Positions 1-8,289 of a stretch of DNA of 39,148 bases are shown here, in pieces. Each line of letters opens with the position of its first letter. The first letter of the stretch is position 1. A model generated the notes under the pieces. It had not been told where the DNA came from and did not search any database. It saw only the letters and a list, made by a program, of their open reading frames with translations. Origin of the DNA: Halieaceae bacterium (GTDB taxonomy: Bacteria; Pseudomonadota; Gammaproteobacteria; Pseudomonadales; Halieaceae); assembly GCA_028277365.1 (NCBI GenBank), contig JANQGK010000043.1, positions 1 through 39,148 of the forward strand, read 5' to 3'. Both the position numbers and the translations under genes were made by a program.

Positions 1-109
1 GGTGGCCACGCTGATTGCCCCGATTGCGATGGAAGAAGGCCTGCGCTTTGCGATCCGCGAAGGCGGTCGTACGGTGGGCGCCGGCGTCGTCGCCAAGATC
101 ATCGAGTAA
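1..109 (+). CDS. tuf: Elongation factor Tu, C-terminal end (5' truncated by window)
   Basis: The frame starting at base 2 reads to a TAA at 107-109 and ends in [20 protein letters not shown] followed by IIE, the near-invariant C-terminus of EF-Tu domain 3. EF-Tu carries aminoacyl-tRNA to the ribosomal A site in a GTP-dependent cycle; only about 35 residues are visible here. Because the S10 operon follows on the same strand, this is probably the tuf copy that closes the str operon (rpsL-rpsG-fusA-tuf), but the upstream genes lie outside the window. The gene is followed by a short palindrome and then an intrinsic terminator. Confidence 0.96.
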
Positions 110-121
110 TCGATACCCGTC

Positions 122-141
122 ATTCCCGCGCAAGCGGGAAT
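122..141. repeat. dRS3-like palindrome with GCAA loop
   Basis: ATTCCCGC, loop GCAA, GCGGGAAT: a perfect 8-bp stem closed by a GNRA tetraloop, 12 nt after the tuf stop. It matches the ATTCCC-N8-GGGAAT pattern of small dispersed repeats, best known as dRS3 in Neisseria and seen in many proteobacteria. Whether it is dispersed in this genome cannot be judged from one copy. Confidence 0.6.
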
Positions 142-147
142 CTGGAA

Positions 148-175
148 AAGCCCCGCACCCGCGGGGCTTTTTTTT
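148..175 (+). terminator. Intrinsic terminator after tuf
   Basis: The stem AAGCCCCGC / GCGGGGCTT (9 bp, loop ACCC) runs directly into a T tract ending at base 175. It lies 38 nt after the tuf stop and should end the tuf transcript, so the genes that follow are not in one transcription unit with tuf. Confidence 0.93.
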
Positions 176-196
176 GCCTGTCTGTCACCTGAATCC

Positions 197-315
197 GCGC
201 GCGCAATGCCCGGGGCGCTTCCGGGACGCGCTAAAAGCATGACGTCCCTGTCTCGCTCGGCTGCGGCCGTCCTGGCCGCAGACGGTCCCGGAAGCGCCCC
301 GGGCACCGCACGCGC
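197..315 (+). repeat. Long-armed palindromic element, copy 1 (~119 bp)
   Basis: The outer arms are 197-227 and 285-315: 31 bp with 3 mismatches, including a perfect 21-bp stretch built on GCCCGGGGCGCTTCCGGGAC. The arms enclose a core at 228-284. The core contains AGCATGACGTCCCTGTCTCG and a perfect inner hairpin CTGCGGCC/GGCCGCAG (261-268/274-281). The same core recurs inverted in the element at 381-502, but the outer arms there are unrelated in sequence. The core is on the same strand as tuf. The element lies beyond the tuf terminator and I see no coding potential in it. Confidence 0.85.
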
Positions 316-380
316 TCTGCAGGCAGCCCTCCAAACTCAAAACTTCGATTATGAAAGGGGCAGCATTTGGCGTTGAAGCA

Positions 381-502
381 GGGCGCGAGCTGGGTCTACC
401 CCCTCCCCGGACCGTCGACGGCCAGGGACGGCCGTCGCCGAGCGAGACAGGGACGTCATGCTTGTAGCGTGTCCGGGGAGGGGGTAGACCCAGTTCGCGC
501 CC
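381..502 (-). repeat. Long-armed palindromic element, copy 2 (~122 bp)
   Basis: The outer arms 381-412 and 471-502 form a 32-bp inverted repeat with one mismatch (GGGTCTACCCCCTCCCCGGA inside the left arm). The core at 413-470, read on the minus strand, aligns almost end to end with the core of copy 1. Its inner hairpin (416-423/430-437) is CGACGGCC/GGCCGTCG on the minus strand. Compared with copy 1, two base pairs have changed on both sides so that pairing is kept. The element starts 28 nt past the stop of the P-type ATPase, and its core runs in the same sense as that gene. Confidence 0.85.
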
Positions 503-530
503 GACCTGCGGAGCTCTTGTTCAAATGGCT

Positions 531-3263
531 TCAGGCCGGCACCGCTGCTGGTTGCCTGGCGCCGTTGCGCAGTCTGCGTACCAGCTTGTCCGCCTCGATG
601 GCGATGAAGCTGGGGAAGAAACAGGCGAGGATCAGCGGCCACCACTCCACCGGGAAGGCGGCTGTGCGGAACAGGGCGGCGGCTTCCGGTACCAGGGTGG
701 GGATGAAGCGGATCAGCAAGCTCAGCACGATGCCGCCCAGCAGCCAGCCGTTGGAGAACGGGCTGAAGGTGAAAGCTGAGTCGTACACCGAGCGCGCCGA
801 GAGCACGTAGCCGAAATGGGCAAACAGGATGGCCCAGAAGGCCGCGGTCTGGGCCTGGGTCAGCAGCAGGGCGTCAACCAGTTCACCGTCCACCACCGCC
901 GCGGCGCCGAAGTGGTAGTAGATCAGGAATCCCGGGGTGGAAATGGCCAGTCCCAGCAGCACCACGCGCTGCAGGAACAGGGCGTCGATAATATGAGCGC
1001 CTGCGGGTCGCGGCGGTTGCTGTAGCAACCCGCGCTCTTTTTGCTCCATCATCAGTGGCATGGTCAGCAGTACCGAGTCCAGCAGATTGACCCAGAGAAT
1101 CTGCACGGGTTCCAGTACGAAGCGCACGCTGAATAGCGGAATAAAGGCCGCTATCAACACCGCCCCCATGATCAGCAGTGCCTGGGCGGCGTTGGTCGGC
1201 AGTGTATAGAGAATGGCCTTGCGCAGGTTGTTCCAGGCGTGGCGGCCTTCTTCCACGGCGGCGACGATGGTGGCGAAGTTGTCATCCGCCAACACCATGT
1301 CAGAGGATTCCCGCGCCACCTCGGTGCCGCTCTTACCCATTGCCACCCCGATATCCGCGGCTTTCAATGCCGGCGCGTCGTTGACCCCATCGCCGGTCAT
1401 AGCCACCACCTTGTTCAGCTGCTGCAGCGCCTCGGCGATAGCCTTCTTGTGCTCGGGGGCTACCCGTGCGAATACCGAGACCTCGCGCGCCACCTCGCGG
1501 TAGCCCGCCTCATCCAGCGCTGAGAGCTCGGTACCGGTCATGACCCGATCCGCATCGATCCCCAGCTGTCGCGCCACGGCCTGGGCCGTGTCCGGGTGGT
1601 CGCCGGTAATCATCACGGTGCGAATCCCGGCCTGCTTGCACTGGGCGACCGCCTGCACGGCGGACTCCCGCGGCGGGTCGATCATTCCCTGCAGGCCCAC
1701 AAAACAGAGATCGCTCAGGTCGTCCTGGGTGAGTCCACTACAGTCTGCCGGCACCGGCTTGATGGCAAAGGCCAGGGTGCGCAGGGCATCCATGGCAAAA
1801 TCCCGGGCGGTGGCCAGGGCCCGTTCCGGTTCGAAGACGGCGGTATTCCCCGCCGCGTCCAGGGTGGTGCCGCACATGGCGATCACCCGTTCCGGCGCGC
1901 CCTTCACCAGCACGTAACGGCCGCCGGGCATATCCACCAGCACCGCCATGTACTTGGCCGCGGAATCGAAGGGAATTTCCACCAGGCGATGAATGCCGTC
2001 CACCACCAGCTCAGCCTTGGCGCCGGAGATTCGCAGCGCGAGCTCGGTGGGATCACCTGTGCCGCCCTTGCCGCTGAGGTGGGCATTGTTGCAGTGAAAG
2101 CCTGACTCCAGCAGCTTCATCAGCGCCGGCTGCTGCCGGGCGGGTACCGGCCGCTGGTCGCGCAGGAACTGGCCTTCGATGTCGAAACCCACCCCGGTAA
2201 CACTAAAGACCTCTGCGCCGGCGTAGACCCGGGTTACGGTCATTCGGTTTTCTGTCAGCGTACCCGTCTTATCGGAGCAGATCACCGACGTGGCGCCCAG
2301 GGTCTCCGCGGCGGGTAGCTTGCGAATCAATGCCTTGCGGCCGGCCATCACGGTACCGGACAGCGCCAGGATGGAAGTGACCAGCGCCGGCAGCATCTCC
2401 GGAATGGAGGCCACCACCAGCGACACTGCGCCAAGGAAGCTGTAGGAAATGGCGTAGCCCAGGTAGATGCCGAGGCAGAAGTTGAAGCCACCCACCACCA
2501 GAATGGCGCCGATCAGCGTGCGCACGAACTCCTTCATCTTGCGCTGCAGGGGCGTGAGGCCCTGGTCGGCGGATTTCACCAGATCGGCGATGCGCCCAAA
2601 CACGGTATTGGCGCCGGTGCCCACCACGATGCCCCGGGCGGTCCCCCTGGTTACATAGGTGCCGGAGAAGCCCACGTTCCTCTGGTCGCCCGGAACCAGG
2701 TTCTCGCCCTGCAGGGCGTCGATGGTCTTCATCACGGGAATAGACTCCCCGGTGAGGGAGGATTCGTCCACATGCAGGTCGCTGGTTTCGATAAAACGCA
2801 GGTCGGCGGGCACCCGGTCGCCGCTCTCCAGCACCACCAGGTCACCCGGTACCAGCTCCCGCGCGGCGATCCGGCGCTGGTCGCTGTCACGCAGCACCAG
2901 GGCTTCCTGCACCATCATGTTGCGCAGGGCGTCCAACGCCCCCTCGGCCTTGCCTTCCTGCACGAAGCCGAGAATGGCATTCAGCAGCACCACGCTGAGA
3001 ATCACAACGGTGTCGGGCAACATGTGGCTGCCCAGTGCCGACAGCACCCCGGTAACGGTGGCGGTCACCAGCAGGATGATCACCATGGGGTCGGTGAACT
3101 GGCGCAGCAGCCGGAGCCAGGCAGGGGTTTTACGGAACTCGATCTCGTTGGGCCCATGTTCCGCCAGGCGCTGCTGCGCCGCGGAATCGGACAACCCGGT
3201 TTCCCGGGTGTCCAGCAAATCCATGACTTCCTCGGGGGATTTCGCGTACCAGGTTTCTTCCAC
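531..3263 (-). CDS. Cation-transporting P-type ATPase (P2-like, substrate uncertain)
   Basis: This is a 910-residue ion pump of the inner membrane that hydrolyses ATP through a phospho-aspartate intermediate. Visible marks in order: N-terminal cation-ATPase domain (about 1-70), actuator TGES (171-174), TM4 motif PEMLP (288-292), phosphorylation site DKTGT (D331), nucleotide-binding KGAPE (about 454), MITGDH (551-556) and hinge TGDGVND (623-629), then C-terminal membrane helices. Length and order fit the P2A/P2B Ca2+-ATPase branch. However, PEGLP reads PEMLP, TM5 has NAAQ where SERCA has NVGE, and TM6 has NLLDS instead of NLVTD, so calcium should not be assumed. The start is GTG at 3263, preceded by AGGAG six bases upstream. 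A weak TTCGCC-N16-TAAACT promoter may lie at about 3348-3321 on the minus strand. Confidence 0.92.
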   Translation of the reverse strand: MEETWYAKSPEEVMDLLDTRETGLSDSAAQQRLAEHGPNEIEFRKTPAWLRLLRQFTDPMVIILLVTATVTGVLSALGSHMLPDTVVILSVVLLNAILGFVQEGKAEGALDALRNMMVQEALVLRDSDQRRIAARELVPGDLVVLESGDRVPADLRFIETSDLHVDESSLTGESIPVMKTIDALQGENLVPGDQRNVGFSGTYVTRGTARGIVVGTGANTVFGRIADLVKSADQGLTPLQRKMKEFVRTLIGAILVVGGFNFCLGIYLGYAISYSFLGAVSLVVASIPEMLPALVTSILALSGTVMAGRKALIRKLPAAETLGATSVICSDKTGTLTENRMTVTRVYAGAEVFSVTGVGFDIEGQFLRDQRPVPARQQPALMKLLESGFHCNNAHLSGKGGTGDPTELALRISGAKAELVVDGIHRLVEIPFDSAAKYMAVLVDMPGGRYVLVKGAPERVIAMCGTTLDAAGNTAVFEPERALATARDFAMDALRTLAFAIKPVPADCSGLTQDDLSDLCFVGLQGMIDPPRESAVQAVAQCKQAGIRTVMITGDHPDTAQAVARQLGIDADRVMTGTELSALDEAGYREVAREVSVFARVAPEHKKAIAEALQQLNKVVAMTGDGVNDAPALKAADIGVAMGKSGTEVARESSDMVLADDNFATIVAAVEEGRHAWNNLRKAILYTLPTNAAQALLIMGAVLIAAFIPLFSVRFVLEPVQILWVNLLDSVLLTMPLMMEQKERGLLQQPPRPAGAHIIDALFLQRVVLLGLAISTPGFLIYYHFGAAAVVDGELVDALLLTQAQTAAFWAILFAHFGYVLSARSVYDSAFTFSPFSNGWLLGGIVLSLLIRFIPTLVPEAAALFRTAAFPVEWWPLILACFFPSFIAIEADKLVRRLRNGARQPAAVPA

Positions 3264-3391
3264 AGCAGGCTCCTGAGGACACAGCGGGACTGGCCCGCGA
3301 CCGGGATAGGGACTGCTTGCAGTTTAGTCGCTGTCCGCGAGTGGCGAATTGATGCGGCTCAAGGACCGGGTGGAAGCCGCCCGGGGGCGTT

Positions 3392-3907
3392 TCAGCTTGC
3401 GTTTAAGGATTCCGCCCAGTGTTGATCGACCAGCTGGCCGATCATGTTGGCCGCCACCAGATGGGCGGCGTACCAGGTGTGCAGGCAGCGGATGCGGTCC
3501 GGCTTCTCAATGCCGCCGATGCCGCGCTGTTGCAGGCTGTCAAAGAAGCCTAAGCACTGCAGCCTGGCGCGGTCTTCCTCGGTCATGAGGGAGTTGCGCA
3601 GGGCAACATGGGCGGCGTGGTCCTCGGCCATGGCGTCCCGCAGGCCCGGCTCCCCATCGATTCGCGCCTGCAGCTCGGCGATAAAACCACCCGCCTCGAG
3701 CTGATCGATGCGGTAGTTGAGCCCCGGGTCCACCAGCCAGAACAGGGTGGGGAAGGGCTTGTCGTCAACCAGCGATGCGACCCGGATGACCATCGGCTGG
3801 CCCTCGGCATTCTTCACCGGTATGGCGCGCAGCCCTCGAGCCTCGCGGCCCAGCAGTTCGCTGACGCGGGCGTGCTCCTCCCGGGTGACGGCGGCAGATC
3901 GGGTCAT
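3392..3907 (-). CDS. DUF501 family protein
   Basis: A 171-residue soluble protein without signal peptide or membrane segment. The motif PTLFWLVDP (about residues 53-61) and the C-terminal RCLHTWYAAHL block match my recollection of the DUF501 family, whose biochemical role is not established. DUF501 genes often sit near eno or ppx/gppA; here the neighbours are instead a cation ATPase downstream on the same strand (128-nt gap) and a divergent hydrolase. The ATG at 3907 has AGGA six bases upstream, which supports the start. The family call rests on motif memory. Confidence 0.78.
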   Translation of the reverse strand: MTRSAAVTREEHARVSELLGREARGLRAIPVKNAEGQPMVIRVASLVDDKPFPTLFWLVDPGLNYRIDQLEAGGFIAELQARIDGEPGLRDAMAEDHAAHVALRNSLMTEEDRARLQCLGFFDSLQQRGIGGIEKPDRIRCLHTWYAAHLVAANMIGQLVDQHWAESLNAS

Positions 3908-3941
3908 GGACTGTCCTGGATATTGGGGGCGCTATTCGACG

Positions 3942-3970
3942 TTATTCATTGCCCGAATGCAAGTTAGAAT
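3942..3970 (+). promoter_or_regulatory. Possible sigma70 promoter of the alpha/beta hydrolase gene
   Basis: TTATTC (3942-3947), a 17-bp spacer, then TAGAAT (3965-3970), in the 96-bp gap between the divergent DUF501 and hydrolase genes. The -10 is good and the -35 is poor, so this is a tentative call. Confidence 0.35.
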
Positions 3971-4003
3971 AGGCTAAGGTCTGCGCAGGAGGTGATGAGG
4001 CGT

Positions 4004-4954
4004 ATGGCATCCCGAGTATTCCGTTGGCTGGCCCTGGGTCTGGCCTTGTTTTTACTGCTGCTATCCGTGCTGGCGGGCTGGCTGTGGCGCGCTGCGCAGG
4101 AGCCCCCCCAGCACCTGGCGCGCAAGGGGCAGCTGGTGGCCGTAGAGCCCCTGTCCCACTACCGGCTGCGGGACAGTGAAGTGCGCGAGTTTCGCCTGTT
4201 CTCCAACAGCGGCCTGGCCGCCGATATCGCCGTGCGCCGCCCCGACCGGGGGCTGGACCACCGGCCCCTGTTGCTGGTCATGGGCGGCCAGGAAACGGGC
4301 CGCGCGGCCGTAGACGTGATTCCGGATACCCGCGGTGCGACGGTGGCCGCCATCAGCTACCCCTTTGGTACGGTGCCACACCGCAGCCTGTTAGAGGTAT
4401 TCCTTGCCCTTCCGCGTATCCAGCAGGGTATCTTCGATACTCCGGCGGCGGCCCTGTTGGCCCTTGATTACCTGTTGAGCCCGGATGCCGGGATCGACCC
4501 CGGACGGGTGGAACTGGCGGGAATCAGCTTTGGCGCCTACCTGGCCTCCGTGCCGGCGGTGCTGGACCCGCGCGTGGAGCGCCTGTGGCTGATTCACGGC
4601 GGCGGTGCGCCGGCGGAGGTGTTCGATTACGGCCTGAGCAAGCGCATCCCGGTATCACCGGTAAGACGCGCGCTGTCCGACTACCTTGCAGGGGTGGCGG
4701 GTGCCACTCACCTGGGTCCGGAAGCCTGGGTCCACCGGCTGTCGCCGCGGCCGCTGGTGCTGGTGCACGCTTCCCGTGAAAGCTCTCTGCCGCCGGCGGC
4801 CATCGATGCCTTGGAAGCGGTGGTGCGGGAACCGGTGGAAGTGCTCTATACCGAAGGCAAACACGTGCACCCGAAGCGTCCCGAGGTGGTCACTGCGATT
4901 TCAGAACTGATGTTTGAGCGCATGCGCTGCCCCAAGGTGACCCTAAGCTGCTGA
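4004..4954 (+). CDS. Membrane-anchored alpha/beta hydrolase
   Basis: 316 residues from the ATG at 4004. The ORF track begins at a GTG at 3992, but AGGAGG (3987-3992) overlaps that codon and lies 11 nt before the 4004 ATG, so I prefer the latter. Residues 6-28 are one hydrophobic helix (signal anchor or signal peptide), placing the catalytic domain on the periplasmic side. The nucleophile elbow is GISFGA with S175, and a late GKHVHPK offers the catalytic histidine; the acid is not obvious. No lipobox cysteine is seen. The substrate is unknown. A separate hydrolase between the tuf and S10 operons is unusual placement rather than a functional clue. Confidence 0.78.
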   Translation: MASRVFRWLALGLALFLLLLSVLAGWLWRAAQEPPQHLARKGQLVAVEPLSHYRLRDSEVREFRLFSNSGLAADIAVRRPDRGLDHRPLLLVMGGQETGRAAVDVIPDTRGATVAAISYPFGTVPHRSLLEVFLALPRIQQGIFDTPAAALLALDYLLSPDAGIDPGRVELAGISFGAYLASVPAVLDPRVERLWLIHGGGAPAEVFDYGLSKRIPVSPVRRALSDYLAGVAGATHLGPEAWVHRLSPRPLVLVHASRESSLPPAAIDALEAVVREPVEVLYTEGKHVHPKRPEVVTAISELMFERMRCPKVTLSC

Positions 4955-4995
4955 ATCCTGGCCTGATTTGACCTTTTTCCGCTGTCGGCGACAGT

Positions 4996-5018
4996 CGCAT
5001 GGCTCCGGACGCCATGCG
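4996..5018. other. Hairpin between hydrolase gene and S10 promoter
   Basis: CGCATGGC, loop TCCGGAC, GCCATGCG: a perfect 8-bp stem. It is followed by TAAAAAG, not a T tract, so it is not a standard intrinsic terminator on the plus strand. It may protect the 3' end of the hydrolase mRNA or have no role. Confidence 0.4.
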
Positions 5019-5050
5019 TAAAAAGTCTATGAAACTATTGGGAAAACTGT

Positions 5051-5460
<410 letters not shown>

Positions 5461-5477
5461 CAAACAACCAAGACCTG

Positions 5478-5520
5478 CTCGGGACCTTTATCCCGGGTGT
5501 GTAACGCTCAGCGATGAGCG
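5478..5520 (+). promoter_or_regulatory. Two-hairpin spacer between rpsJ and rplC
   Basis: The 102-nt rpsJ–rplC spacer holds CGGGA/TCCCG (5480-5484/5491-5495, extendable by a G-U and a C-G pair). It also holds CGCTCA-GCGA-TGAGCG (5505-5520), a perfect 6-bp stem with a GNRA tetraloop. Neither is followed by a T tract. This is a possible ribosomal-protein binding or mRNA processing site; the function is inference. Confidence 0.45.
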
Positions 5521-5562
5521 GCCATAGAGGGTGTGAGCCCCGTACACTGAGAGGTTAGAACA

Positions 5563-6198
5563 ATGACTATTGGCTTAGTCGGCCGTAAGTCCGGTATGAC
5601 TCGCGTTTTTACCGAAGACGGCTCTTCCATCCCGGTGACGGTGATTGAGGTCGAACCCAATCGCGTCACGCAGGTAAAAGATTCCGATAGCGATGGCTAT
5701 CGCGCGATCCAGGTAACCGCAGGCAGCTGCCGCGCGAACCGCATCAGCAAGTCCGAAGCAGGTCACTTCGCCAAAGCCGGCGTTGAGGCCGGTCGCGGCC
5801 TGTGGGAATTCCGCCTGGAAGCGGAAGACGAAGCTCCCGAAGTCGGCGCCGTCCTGACTGTGGAAGCCTTTGAAGCCGGCCAGAAGGTCGATGTCGCCGG
5901 CAAGTCCAAAGGCAAGGGCTTCCAGGGCGCCGTCAAGCGCTGGAACTTCAAGACTCAAGACGCCACTCATGGCAACTCGCTGTCGCACCGCGCGCCGGGC
6001 TCCATCGGTCAGTGTCAAACGCCGGGTCGTGTCTTCAAAGGCAAGAAAATGGCCGGCCACATGGGTGCTGAGAACGTCACCACCCAGGGCTTGGAAATCG
6101 TCCGCGTAGACGTCGAGCGCAACCTGCTGCTGGTAAAGGGCGCCGTACCCGGTGCCCCCGGTGGCGATGTAGTCGTCCGTCCGGCAGTCAAGGCATAA
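5563..6198 (+). CDS. rplC: 50S ribosomal protein L3
   Basis: 211 residues (E. coli 209), beginning [21 protein letters not shown]3 is an early assembly protein whose long loop reaches toward the peptidyl transferase centre. The loop segment [20 protein letters not shown] contains the glutamine (Q150) that PrmB methylates in E. coli. The ATG at 5563 is preceded by GAGAGG. The 102-nt spacer from rpsJ is much longer than usual and is structured. Confidence 0.98.
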   Translation: MTIGLVGRKSGMTRVFTEDGSSIPVTVIEVEPNRVTQVKDSDSDGYRAIQVTAGSCRANRISKSEAGHFAKAGVEAGRGLWEFRLEAEDEAPEVGAVLTVEAFEAGQKVDVAGKSKGKGFQGAVKRWNFKTQDATHGNSLSHRAPGSIGQCQTPGRVFKGKKMAGHMGAENVTTQGLEIVRVDVERNLLLVKGAVPGAPGGDVVVRPAVKA

Positions 6199-6216
6199 GG
6201 TCAGGGAGTCTTTACC

Positions 6217-6834
6217 GTGGAATTGAGTATCGTAAAGCCCGGCAAGGCGAAGCCCGGAAAAGTTTCGGTTTCCGACGTGGCCTTTGCACGTGAGTTCAAC
6301 GAAGACCTGGTTCACCAGGTTGTTACGGCCTACCTCGCTGGCAGCCGCCAGGGTACGCGGGCCCAGAAGAATCGTTCCGCCGTCAGCGGCGGTGGCAAGA
6401 AGCCCTGGCGCCAGAAGGGCACCGGTCGTGCCCGTGCCGGCACCATCCGCTCGCCGATCTGGCGCAGCGGCGGCGTGACCTTTGCGGCCAAGCCGCAGGA
6501 TCACAGCCAGAAGGTCAACCGCAAGATGTACCGCGCGGCGCTGCGCTCCATCATGTCCGAGCTGGCCCGCCAGGATCGCCTGGTGGTGGTTGAGAGTCTG
6601 GACGTCGAGGAGCCCAAGACCAAGCTGCTGGTCAAGCAGCTGGATGACTACGGCCTGGACAACGTGCTGATTGTGTCCGACCAGGTCGGCGAAAACCTGT
6701 ATCTGGCAGCCCGCAACCTGCATAAGGTTGACGTGCGCGATGTCGAAGGCGTGGATCCGGTATCCCTGATCGCCTACGACAAGGTCATGGTGACCGTGGA
6801 TGCCGTGAAGAAGTTTGAGGAGATGCTGGGATGA
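6217..6834 (+). CDS. rplD: 50S ribosomal protein L4
   Basis: 205 residues, starting with GTG at 6217 (MELSIVKPG), with AGGGAG at 6203-6208 placed eight bases upstream. The basic extended loop (about residues 45-90, [19 protein letters not shown]) lines the exit tunnel. In E. coli L4 also represses the S10 operon through the mRNA leader. The leader here looks too short for the same mechanism, so feedback may work differently. The stop overlaps the rplW start as ATGA, suggesting translational coupling. Confidence 0.98.
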   Translation: MELSIVKPGKAKPGKVSVSDVAFAREFNEDLVHQVVTAYLAGSRQGTRAQKNRSAVSGGGKKPWRQKGTGRARAGTIRSPIWRSGGVTFAAKPQDHSQKVNRKMYRAALRSIMSELARQDRLVVVESLDVEEPKTKLLVKQLDDYGLDNVLIVSDQVGENLYLAARNLHKVDVRDVEGVDPVSLIAYDKVMVTVDAVKKFEEMLG

Positions 6835-7127
6835 ACCAGGAGCGCGTATTTCAGGTGCTGTTAGGCCCGCACGTTTCCGAAAAGGCGGCCGTGGTCGCAG
6901 AGATGAACAACCAGTACGTCTTCCGTGTTGCGGTCGACGCCACAAAGCTGGAGGTCAAGAAGGCCGTCGAGCAGCTGTTCAAGGTGGATGTGGCTGATGT
7001 CCAGACCCTGAAGGTCAAGGGCAAGGTTAAGCGCAACCGTTTCGGCCTCTCAAAGAAGCCGAGCTGGAAGAAGGCATACGTCAAGCTGGCGCAGGGTCAA
7101 GACATTGACTTTGCTTCCGCAGAGTGA
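6831..7127 (+). CDS. rplW: 50S ribosomal protein L23
   Basis: 98 residues (E. coli 100), [21 protein letters not shown]23 sits at the tunnel exit and is the docking site for trigger factor and SRP. The family block VSEKA and the C-terminal [17 protein letters not shown] are typical. The ATG overlaps the rplD stop by four bases, and no separate promoter is possible. Confidence 0.98.
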   Translation: MNQERVFQVLLGPHVSEKAAVVAEMNNQYVFRVAVDATKLEVKKAVEQLFKVDVADVQTLKVKGKVKRNRFGLSKKPSWKKAYVKLAQGQDIDFASAE

Positions 7128-7144
7128 GGAAGGAGTAGGTTTCC

Positions 7145-7972
7145 ATGGCAATTGTTAAGAGAAAGCCGACTTCAGCCGGTCGCCGCCACGTGGTCAACGT
7201 GGTTGGTGAAGGCCTGCACAAAGGTGCGCCTCACAAGGCCCTGCTGGAGAAGCAGTCCAAGAACGGCGGTCGCAACAACAACGGTCGCATTACCACGCGT
7301 CACGTGGGCGGCGGTCACAAGCAGCATTACCGCAAGGTCGACTTCAAGCGTAACAAGGACGGCATTGTCGCCGAGGTGGAGCGCCTGGAGTACGACCCGA
7401 ACCGTACCGCGCATATCGCCCTGCTGAAGTACGCAGACGGCGAGCGCCGCTACATCATCGCCCCGAAGGGTATCGCTGCCGGCGACACCGTGCAGTCTGG
7501 AGACAACGCTCCGATCAAGGTCGGCAATGCTCTGCCGCTGCGCAATATCCCGGTCGGTAGCGTGGTGCACTGCATCGAGCTCAAGCCCGGTAAAGGTGCC
7601 CAGATGGCACGCTCTGCCGGTGCCTCCTGCCAGCTGGTGGCCCGCGAAGGCCGCTACGCCACCCTGCGTCTGCGCTCCGGTGAGATGCGCAAGGTGCTGG
7701 CGGACTGCCGCGCCTGCCTGGGTGAGGTATCCAACAGCGAGCACAGCCTGCGCAAGCTCGGCAAGGCCGGCGCTGCGCGCTGGCGCGGTGTTCGCCCGAC
7801 GGTTCGCGGTGTTGCCATGAACCCGGTAGACCACCCGCACGGTGGTGGTGAAGGCCGCACCTCGGGTGGCCGTCATCCGGTGTCCCCCTGGGGTACGCCG
7901 ACCAAGGGTTACAAAACCCGCAAGAACAAGCGCACGGACGATCTTATTGTCCGCCGCCGTCGCAAGAAGTAA
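7145..7972 (+). CDS. rplB: 50S ribosomal protein L2
   Basis: 275 residues (E. coli 273), starting [20 protein letters not shown] with AAGGAG upstream. L2 bridges the subunits and is needed for peptidyl transferase assembly. The signature [20 protein letters not shown], containing the conserved histidine near residue 229, is intact. The segment [20 protein letters not shown] is the usual RNA-binding N-terminal region. Confidence 0.98.
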   Translation: MAIVKRKPTSAGRRHVVNVVGEGLHKGAPHKALLEKQSKNGGRNNNGRITTRHVGGGHKQHYRKVDFKRNKDGIVAEVERLEYDPNRTAHIALLKYADGERRYIIAPKGIAAGDTVQSGDNAPIKVGNALPLRNIPVGSVVHCIELKPGKGAQMARSAGASCQLVAREGRYATLRLRSGEMRKVLADCRACLGEVSNSEHSLRKLGKAGAARWRGVRPTVRGVAMNPVDHPHGGGEGRTSGGRHPVSPWGTPTKGYKTRKNKRTDDLIVRRRRKK

Positions 7973-7996
7973 CCGGATTAGAGTGAGGAATAGAAA

Positions 7997-8269
7997 GTGC
8001 CCCGTTCACTGAAGAAAGGTCCTTTTATTGACCTGCACCTGATGAAGAAGGTCGAGGCCGCGGTCGAGAGCAACGATCGCCGTCCCATCAAGACCTGGTC
8101 GCGCCGCTCCATGGTCTCTCCGGATATGGTCGGCCTGACCATCGCGGTACACAACGGTCGCCAGCATGTTCCCGTTCTGATTAACGAGGACATGGTTGGC
8201 CACAAGCTGGGCGAGTTCGCCGTAACGCGTACGTTCCGCGGCCACGCCGCGGACAAGAAGGCGCGCTAA
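7997..8269 (+). CDS. rpsS: 30S ribosomal protein S19
   Basis: 90 residues beginning GTG CCC CGT ([17 protein letters not shown]), the standard S19 N-terminus, so the GTG at 7997 is the start; GTGAGGA lies just upstream. S19 binds 16S rRNA in the 30S head together with S13. The core [11 protein letters not shown] and [11 protein letters not shown] tail are conserved. Confidence 0.98.
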   Translation: MPRSLKKGPFIDLHLMKKVEAAVESNDRRPIKTWSRRSMVSPDMVGLTIAVHNGRQHVPVLINEDMVGHKLGEFAVTRTFRGHAADKKAR

Positions 8270-8289
8270 GGCGCTAGAGAGGTTAAGAG

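Noticed and set aside
197-502. Integron attC sites or IS ends as an explanation for the palindromic elements
   Set aside because: No attC core sites (GTTRRRY), no cassette ORF, no transposase and no clear target-site duplication were seen.
15-810. Small ORFs over the tuf 3' end, the palindromic elements and the ATPase end
   Set aside because: They run through hairpin arms and antisense ATPase sequence and show no ribosome-binding site or family match.
5575-6945. 456-codon open frame on the minus strand across rplC and rplD
   Set aside because: It is fully antisense to two certain ribosomal genes and its translation resembles no family. Long antisense frames are common in GC-rich DNA with strong third-position bias.
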